Source: Neisseria sp. MVDL19-042950 (GTDB lineage: Bacteria; Pseudomonadota; Gammaproteobacteria; Burkholderiales; Neisseriaceae). From it: a stretch of 64,000 nt of DNA. The stretch is taken from NCBI RefSeq assembly GCF_030504625.1, contig NZ_JAUKWH010000001.1, forward strand, positions 62,001 through 126,000, given 5' to 3'. How positions within the stretch are numbered: position 1 is the stretch's first letter; each line of letters begins with the position of its first letter. A model generated the notes under the pieces. It had not been told where the DNA came from. It was given only the letters and a program-made list of their open reading frames with translations, and did no database searches. Positions 59,604-64,000 of this stretch are shown here, in pieces. Both the position numbers and the translations under genes were made by a program.

Positions 59604-60504
59604 AACACTTTCTTTATTGGGAGCCGCCTGCCTGTTTTTGTTCGGATTAACTGCGTGCCAAGACCAACCGAAAGCCACCGAAGAGCAGGCTGTCCGTTAT
59701 CCGATCGTAACCGGTAAGGGCGATCAGAAAAAGGTTGTGGGCGAATATACGTTGCCGTCCGACAGCGATATCGACAAACAACCCAATGCGGAGCAAATCC
59801 GCTACGGCCAGCGGTTGATGAACGAAACCAAACGCCTGTTGCCCGACCACGTGGGCAGCCACCTCAATTGCAGCAGTTGCCATATCGCGCAAGGCAAGGT
59901 GCCCGGCGGCAACCCTTATATCAATACTTACAACCGCTATCCGCGCGTGATGCCGCGCCCCGGTAAAGAAATCGATTTGACCGGCCGCATCAACGGCTGC
60001 TTCCGGCGTTCGATGAACGGCAAACCCCTGCCCAAAGACAGCGAAGCGATGCAGGCTATGATTGCCTATATCAAATGGCTGGGGCAGGACGTGCCTAAAG
60101 GACAGCGGGTGGATATTGTGAACGCTGTGCCGATCAATACCGACCTTGTGCCCAACCCCGAGCGCGGCAAGGTGCTGTACGGGCAGTATTGCACTTCCTG
60201 TCACGGCAGCAACGGCGAAGGCAAGCGCGACAGCAGCGGTTATTATGCGTTCCCGCCGTTGTGGGGCGACGAATCCTTCAATATCGGTGCGGGGATGGCG
60301 CGTACCTACAAAGCGGCCGCCTTCCTCAAAGCCGCCATGCCGATGGGGGTGCAAACCCACGGTGTGTGGGGTGAAGGCAATTTGCTCAGCGAGCAGGATG
60401 CGGTAGACATCGCCGAATACTTTACCCATCAACCGCGGCCGGATTTCGCCGGTAAAGTAAACGACTGGCCGAAAGGCGATAAGCCCAAAGATGCCCGTTA
60501 TTGA
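59596..60504 (+). CDS. Di-haem cytochrome c lipoprotein, TsdA-like
   Basis: A 302-residue lipoprotein (signal ending GLTAC) with two haem sites, NCSSCHIAQG and YCTSCHGSNG. Between them lies the segment TGRINGCFRRSMNGKPLP, a strong match to the family that includes thiosulfate dehydrogenase TsdA, where a cysteine in that region is an axial haem ligand. It may oxidise thiosulfate or act as an electron-transfer partner of the three-haem cytochrome whose gene overlaps its start. The substrate is not shown. A good intrinsic terminator follows. Confidence 0.85.
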   Translation: MNKTLSLLGAACLFLFGLTACQDQPKATEEQAVRYPIVTGKGDQKKVVGEYTLPSDSDIDKQPNAEQIRYGQRLMNETKRLLPDHVGSHLNCSSCHIAQGKVPGGNPYINTYNRYPRVMPRPGKEIDLTGRINGCFRRSMNGKPLPKDSEAMQAMIAYIKWLGQDVPKGQRVDIVNAVPINTDLVPNPERGKVLYGQYCTSCHGSNGEGKRDSSGYYAFPPLWGDESFNIGAGMARTYKAAAFLKAAMPMGVQTHGVWGEGNLLSEQDAVDIAEYFTHQPRPDFAGKVNDWPKGDKPKDARY

Positions 60505-60522
60505 AGCGGTTTGTCTGATAGG

Positions 60523-60553
60523 TACGGCAGGTTTGAAGCCTGCCGTATTTTTG
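60523..60553 (+). terminator. Intrinsic terminator of the cytochrome operon
   Basis: TACGGCAGG (60523-60531), a seven-base loop, CCTGCCGTA (60539-60547) and TTTTTG. Confidence 0.92.
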
Positions 60554-60682
60554 CGCGAAGGTATGGCGGTGTTTTCAGACGGCCTCATCATAAATGTAAA
60601 AGTAACGGTTTCAGGCCGTCTGAAAAACGTTTAAACATAAAAATATGCCTTCCGTATTGGAATCTTTACATTTCCCAAACGT

Positions 60683-60711
60683 TTGACAACGCATTCCGCC
60701 AAAATTAGAAT
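60683..60711 (+). promoter_or_regulatory. Sigma70 promoter of the dar operon
   Basis: Consensus TTGACA (60683-60688), exactly 17 bases, TAGAAT (60706-60711). It lies 44 bases before the darA ATG and rules out the in-frame ATG at 60710 as a start. Confidence 0.82.
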
Positions 60712-60754
60712 GCGCGTACTTTCCGCACCTAACAAATTGAAAAAACAAATCATT

Positions 60755-61696
60755 ATGGGTAGTAGCACCGAAACGGCAGCACACACGAAAAATATTCTGG
60801 TGGTTTTTTATTCGCAAACGGGGCAACTGCAAAAGCTGACCGAGCAGTTTGCCGCGCCTTTGAAACAGCATTCCGATATTTGTGTAGAAACTTTGGAAAT
60901 CAAACCGCGGCAGGCGTTTGCATTTCCGTGGCGGTTTATGAAATTTTTCAACACCTTTCCCGAAACCGTACACTTGCAGCCGCAGGCCATTGAGCCGTTG
61001 AAGTTCCAACGTGAACGGTATGATTTGGTGGTGATCGCTTACAGCGTTTGGTTTTTATCGCCCGCCCAGCCGGTTACCGCTTTCATGCAGAGCAGGGAAG
61101 CGCAGGCCGTCTTAAACAATACGCCGGTGGTTACATTAATCGGTTGCCGCAATATGTGGCTGATGGCGCAGGAAAAAATGAAAAAGCTGTTGCAGCACGC
61201 AGGAGCGCGGCTGGTAGGGAATGTGGTGAAAACCGACCAATGCGGCAGTGCCGCCAGCTTCATCACTACGCCGGCGTGGATGCTGACCGGCAACAAAAAG
61301 CCAGTGTCGTGGCTGCCGAGTGCCGGCATCAGCGACGAAGAAATAGCCGATGCCGCGCGCTTCGGGCAGAAAATTGCCGATACCTTACAAGCCGATAAAC
61401 CGCTGGACGAAACGCTGCTGCAAAATATGGGTGCGGTAAAAATCAATGAAAAACTGATTCTGAGCGAGCGCTTCGCACACCGCAGTTTTTACCTCTGGGG
61501 CAAACTTTTGATTGCCGCCGGAAAAATCTCCCCTTTGCTGAGAAAAGGGATTTTGTGTTTTTATATCGTTTTTTTGGTGGCGGTTATCCTTACCGTAGTG
61601 CCCGTTACCGCATTATTGAAAAGCCTGTTTGCCCCTCTGCTGAAAAACAAAATCCAAATGCAGAAGCAACAATACGGCTGGCCTTCAGGGGAATAA
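60755..61696 (+). CDS. darA: Dialkylresorcinol condensing enzyme DarA
   Basis: DarA, with DarB, condenses two beta-ketoacyl units into a dialkyl-cyclohexanedione, the precursor of dialkylresorcinols. The 313-residue protein has a flavodoxin-like N-terminus (NILVVFYSQTGQLQKLTEQFAAPL), the family segment PRQAFAFPWRFMKFFNTFPETV, and a hydrophobic C-terminal helix (ILCFYIVFLVAVILTVVPVTALL). The ATG at 60755 fits the promoter position. darB follows two bases after the stop. DarA-DarB pairs occur alone or joined to aryl polyene clusters, and the genes downstream here favour the second case. Confidence 0.85.
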   Translation: MGSSTETAAHTKNILVVFYSQTGQLQKLTEQFAAPLKQHSDICVETLEIKPRQAFAFPWRFMKFFNTFPETVHLQPQAIEPLKFQRERYDLVVIAYSVWFLSPAQPVTAFMQSREAQAVLNNTPVVTLIGCRNMWLMAQEKMKKLLQHAGARLVGNVVKTDQCGSAASFITTPAWMLTGNKKPVSWLPSAGISDEEIADAARFGQKIADTLQADKPLDETLLQNMGAVKINEKLILSERFAHRSFYLWGKLLIAAGKISPLLRKGILCFYIVFLVAVILTVVPVTALLKSLFAPLLKNKIQMQKQQYGWPSGE

Positions 61697-61697
61697 T

Positions 61698-62849
61698 TTG
61701 AGCATCTTGTCAAACGTTTATCTCAACCGCGTATCTGCCTTCCTGCCGAACGGGCCGGTGGATAACGAACAAATGGAGCATATTTTGGGCATGGTTGGCG
61801 ATGTGCCTTCCCGCGTGCGCAAAATGATTCTGCGATCCAATGCCATCCGCCACCGTTATTACGCCATCGATCCCGTTACCCGAAAAGCCACCCATACCAA
61901 CACCGAGCTTTGCGCCGAGGCTGTCAAACGCCTGTTTCAACAAGGCATACAGGCCGAACAAGTAAGCTGCTTGGCGTGCGGCACATCGTATCCCGACCAG
62001 ATTATGCCGGGGCACGGCGTGATGGTACACGGCTTGCTGCCCGATGCGCCTGCTTGCGAAGTAGCCAGCATGTCCGGCGTGTGCGTGGCGGGCATGGCGG
62101 CGATGAAACATGCGTTTAACGCCGTGCGCACGGGTGAACACCGACATGCCGTCGCTGCCGCTTCAGAAGCCGCTTCCGCCGTGATGCGCGGCGAAAACTT
62201 TCGCAGCGAAGCCTCGCAAAAACGGCTTGAAAACGCCCGCCCCGAAATCGGTTTTGAAAAAGACTTTTTACGCTGGATGCTTTCGGACGGCGCAGGTGCG
62301 GTTTATTTGAGCAACCGCCCGAATTCAGACGGCCTCAGCTTTAAAATCCATTGGATAGACCTGCTTTCCTATGCCAACGAAATGCCCGTGTGCATGTATG
62401 CGGGTGCCGAAGTGAAAGACGGCGGGTTTGTCAGTTGGAAAAGCGTCGATGCCGATTACCGCGAGAAAAACAGCCTGATGGCCATCAAACAGGATGTCAA
62501 ACTGCTCAACGAAAATATTGTCCGCTACACCGTAGAAAAGCCTTTGCAGCGTATCAAGCAGAAATACAATTTGCAGGCCGATGAAATCGATTGGTTCCTG
62601 CCGCATTATTCGTCGGGCTTTTTCCGCGACCGTGTAGCCGAAGGCTTGGTCAATGCCGGTTTTCCGATTCCGCAGGAAAAATGGTTTACCAACCTGTACG
62701 AAAAAGGCAACACCGGTTCCGCCTCGATTTACATCATCCTTGAAGAATTCATACGCACTTTCCCGCTGCGAAAGGGTCAGAAAATATTGTGCTATATCCC
62801 CGAAAGCGGGCGGTTTTCCACCTGTTTCATGTTGCTGGAGGCGGTATGA
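61698..62849 (+). CDS. darB: Ketoacyl synthase III-type enzyme DarB
   Basis: A 383-residue KAS III-fold condensing enzyme. It starts with TTG after AGGGGAAT, two bases from the darA stop. The catalytic triad can be read: Cys in MSGVCVAGMAA, His in WFLPHYSSGF and Asn in KGNTGSAS. IGFEKDFLRWMLSDGAGAVYLS is also typical. Its position next to darA identifies it as DarB, which acylates and condenses the second chain, rather than housekeeping FabH. The stop overlaps the next ATG by four bases (ATGA). A DUS is read in frame (NSDGLSF). Confidence 0.87.
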   Translation: MSILSNVYLNRVSAFLPNGPVDNEQMEHILGMVGDVPSRVRKMILRSNAIRHRYYAIDPVTRKATHTNTELCAEAVKRLFQQGIQAEQVSCLACGTSYPDQIMPGHGVMVHGLLPDAPACEVASMSGVCVAGMAAMKHAFNAVRTGEHRHAVAAASEAASAVMRGENFRSEASQKRLENARPEIGFEKDFLRWMLSDGAGAVYLSNRPNSDGLSFKIHWIDLLSYANEMPVCMYAGAEVKDGGFVSWKSVDADYREKNSLMAIKQDVKLLNENIVRYTVEKPLQRIKQKYNLQADEIDWFLPHYSSGFFRDRVAEGLVNAGFPIPQEKWFTNLYEKGNTGSASIYIILEEFIRTFPLRKGQKILCYIPESGRFSTCFMLLEAV

Positions 62850-63256
62850 AAGTAGACGATATTCCGCAAGACGAGAGCAAAACCTATCACGGCCATCAGA
62901 AAATCATCTACGGCACGCGCGACGGCCATTACGAAGCCGCCACCAGCAGCGGCTGGCAGGACGAAGCATTCGCCACTGAGCAGGCCGTAGCGGAATTGGA
63001 CGAATTGACCGAACAGGCGTTGCAGGCCGTCTTAAAAGGCGAACGTTCGCCACTTTATTATTATATGTACCGCTACCGCCACGACGAAAGCAGCCTCGCC
63101 CAATCCGCAGGCTTGTGGCGTTGGCAGATAAGGCGGCATTTCCGGCCGGAAGTGTTTGCCAAACTCAACAACAAAACTTTAAGCAAATACGCCCAAGCCT
63201 TGCAGCTTGATGTTTCCACCTTGCGCCAGCCGCTTTCAGACGGCCTCGAACCATGA
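62846..63256 (+). CDS. Unrecognised protein of the dar/aryl-polyene operon with helix-turn-helix-like C-terminus
   Basis: A 136-residue acidic protein joined to both neighbours by ATGA overlaps, so it is an integral part of the operon. The N-terminal half (YHGHQKIIYGTRDGHYEAATSSGWQDEA) is not recognisable. The C-terminal half (SSLAQSAGLWRWQIRRHFRPEVFAKLNNKTLSKYAQALQ) looks like a Cro-type helix-turn-helix. The gene ends in a DUS translated SDGLEP. It could regulate the cluster or serve as an accessory factor; I cannot tell. Confidence 0.7.
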   Translation: MKVDDIPQDESKTYHGHQKIIYGTRDGHYEAATSSGWQDEAFATEQAVAELDELTEQALQAVLKGERSPLYYYMYRYRHDESSLAQSAGLWRWQIRRHFRPEVFAKLNNKTLSKYAQALQLDVSTLRQPLSDGLEP

Positions 63257-64000
63257 TCGAATTCCACCACCAGCACACGGCCCACTGCGAAAGCGGTGTG
63301 ATGTCTACCTTACTCAAGCACCACGGTTACGATTTAAACGAAGCCATGATTTTCGGATTGGCTTCCGCCCTCACGTTTGTTTATCTGCCCGTGGTCAAAT
63401 TGGCGGGCATGCCGCTGATTTCCTACCGCATGCCGCCGAAAGGCATCATCAAAAACACTTGTAAAAATTTGGGCATACGGTTGAATATGCGCAAGTTTTC
63501 ATCAGCCGAACAGGGGCGGAAGGCGCTGGACGAGGCTCTTGCCGCAGGCAAACTCGTCGGCTTGCAGACTTCCGTGTTTTGGTTGCCGTATTTCCCCGAA
63601 GAGATGCGTTTTCATTTCAATGCCCACAATCTGCTGGTGTACGACAAGGAAGACGGCGATTATTTAATCAGCGACCCTGTGTTTGAAACCGTGCAACGTT
63701 GCGCCGCCGAAGATTTGCAGCGAGCGCGTTTTGCCAAAGGCGCATTGGCCGCCAAAGGCTTGATGTACACCATCGATGGTTCGAGGCCGTCTGAAAACTG
63801 GTCTGCCGAGCTGCCGCGGTTGATTCGCAAGGCAGTTGGCAAAAACGCCAAACAGATGCTTGCGCCGGTGTTTTTCGTTGGTGTGCGCGGCATCCGTACG
63901 GTGGCCAAACAAATTGAAAAACTTGCCGGCAGCGGCAAATCGGAAAAATACAAAAAACTCTATCTCGGCCATATCGTGCGCATGCAGGAAGAAATCGGCA
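63253..64000 (+). CDS. BtrH N-terminal domain protein, partial
   Basis: The first 249 residues are in the window and the gene runs off the right edge. The start HHQHTAHCESGVMSTLLKHHGYDLNEAMIFGLASALTFVYLP, with the early cysteine, and FHFNAHNLLVYDKEDGDYLISDP are typical of the BtrH N-terminal family (papain-like acyltransferases related to butirosin synthesis BtrH). Such genes occur in aryl polyene and dialkylresorcinol clusters, where they may transfer an acyl chain. It overlaps the previous gene by ATGA. A DUS is read in frame (GSRPSENW). Confidence 0.82.
   Translation, partial: MIEFHHQHTAHCESGVMSTLLKHHGYDLNEAMIFGLASALTFVYLPVVKLAGMPLISYRMPPKGIIKNTCKNLGIRLNMRKFSSAEQGRKALDEALAAGKLVGLQTSVFWLPYFPEEMRFHFNAHNLLVYDKEDGDYLISDPVFETVQRCAAEDLQRARFAKGALAAKGLMYTIDGSRPSENWSAELPRLIRKAVGKNAKQMLAPVFFVGVRGIRTVAKQIEKLAGSGKSEKYKKLYLGHIVRMQEEIG

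Noticed and set aside
60683-60754. Upstream starts for darA
   Set aside because: They overlap the -35 and -10 boxes of a consensus promoter, so they would not be in the transcript.
1-64000. tRNA or rRNA genes
   Set aside because: I looked for the T-loop and anticodon-arm patterns and for rRNA segments and found none outside coding sequence.

Overview
The window is chromosomal DNA of a Neisseria species. The 12-base AG-type DNA uptake sequence (DUS, AGGCCGTCTGAA) recurs throughout, often as inverted pairs that serve as gene-end terminators. The housekeeping proteins are neisserial in type, and there is a type II-C CRISPR-Cas locus with a Cas9 and tracrRNA of the N. meningitidis kind. The AG dialect, a dialkylresorcinol/aryl-polyene operon and Correia-like elements with altered ends suggest a commensal or animal-associated Neisseria rather than N. 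meningitidis or N. gonorrhoeae. The species cannot be fixed from sequence alone.

Layout. 1-24.7 kb is mostly core: end of dnaQ, ispD, ftsK, an AhpD-like protein with a divergent AraC regulator, a polyamine-binding lipoprotein, rpsT, pldA, a DUF502 protein with aspS, coaBC, pgtP, a factor-H-binding-protein-like lipoprotein, pgm, fghA, proS, a YceI lipoprotein, an FAH-family enzyme, and lemA with an M48 protease. Two Correia-like elements lie at 11.1 and 20.0 kb. 24.8-41 kb is a mosaic accessory region. A TetR-regulated exporter (HlyD adaptor, RbbA-like fused ABC protein, YhhJ-like permease) is split by cargo: DUF4298, TfoX-N, GST, XRE-ImmA, a 47-residue protein, an OYE-family enzyme, tandem repeats, a CPBP protein, a lipoprotein, and HPP with a second TetR. 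41-50.5 kb holds a NERD protein, an O6-alkylguanine methyltransferase, a 16-repeat CRISPR array, cas2-cas1-cas9, tracrRNA, a VOC protein and an AlkD-like glycosylase. 50.6-64 kb returns to core genes (a TolC-type factor, lptE-holA, ratA-rnfH, pth, a cyclophilin, thioredoxin-ccdA), then a cytochrome c pair and the start of a darA-darB operon that runs off the window.

The most unusual signal is the DUS landscape of 26.9-50.6 kb. Besides AG-DUS this block carries twelve exact copies of TGCCTGTCTGAA and copies of AGGCTACCTGAA, which I recall as the dialects of N. wadsworthii and Eikenella. I saw no exact copies of the TG form outside the block. The CRISPR-Cas locus and the XRE-ImmA cassette are each bracketed by a duplicated 3' end of the gene next door. 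Together these suggest import by natural transformation across genera, with recombination at DUS-bearing gene ends. Regulation readable from sequence includes cas9 and tracrRNA promoters that share one -35 region, a hairpin between cas9 and cas1, two TetR operators, and an uptake sequence that forms one arm of a tracrRNA hairpin.
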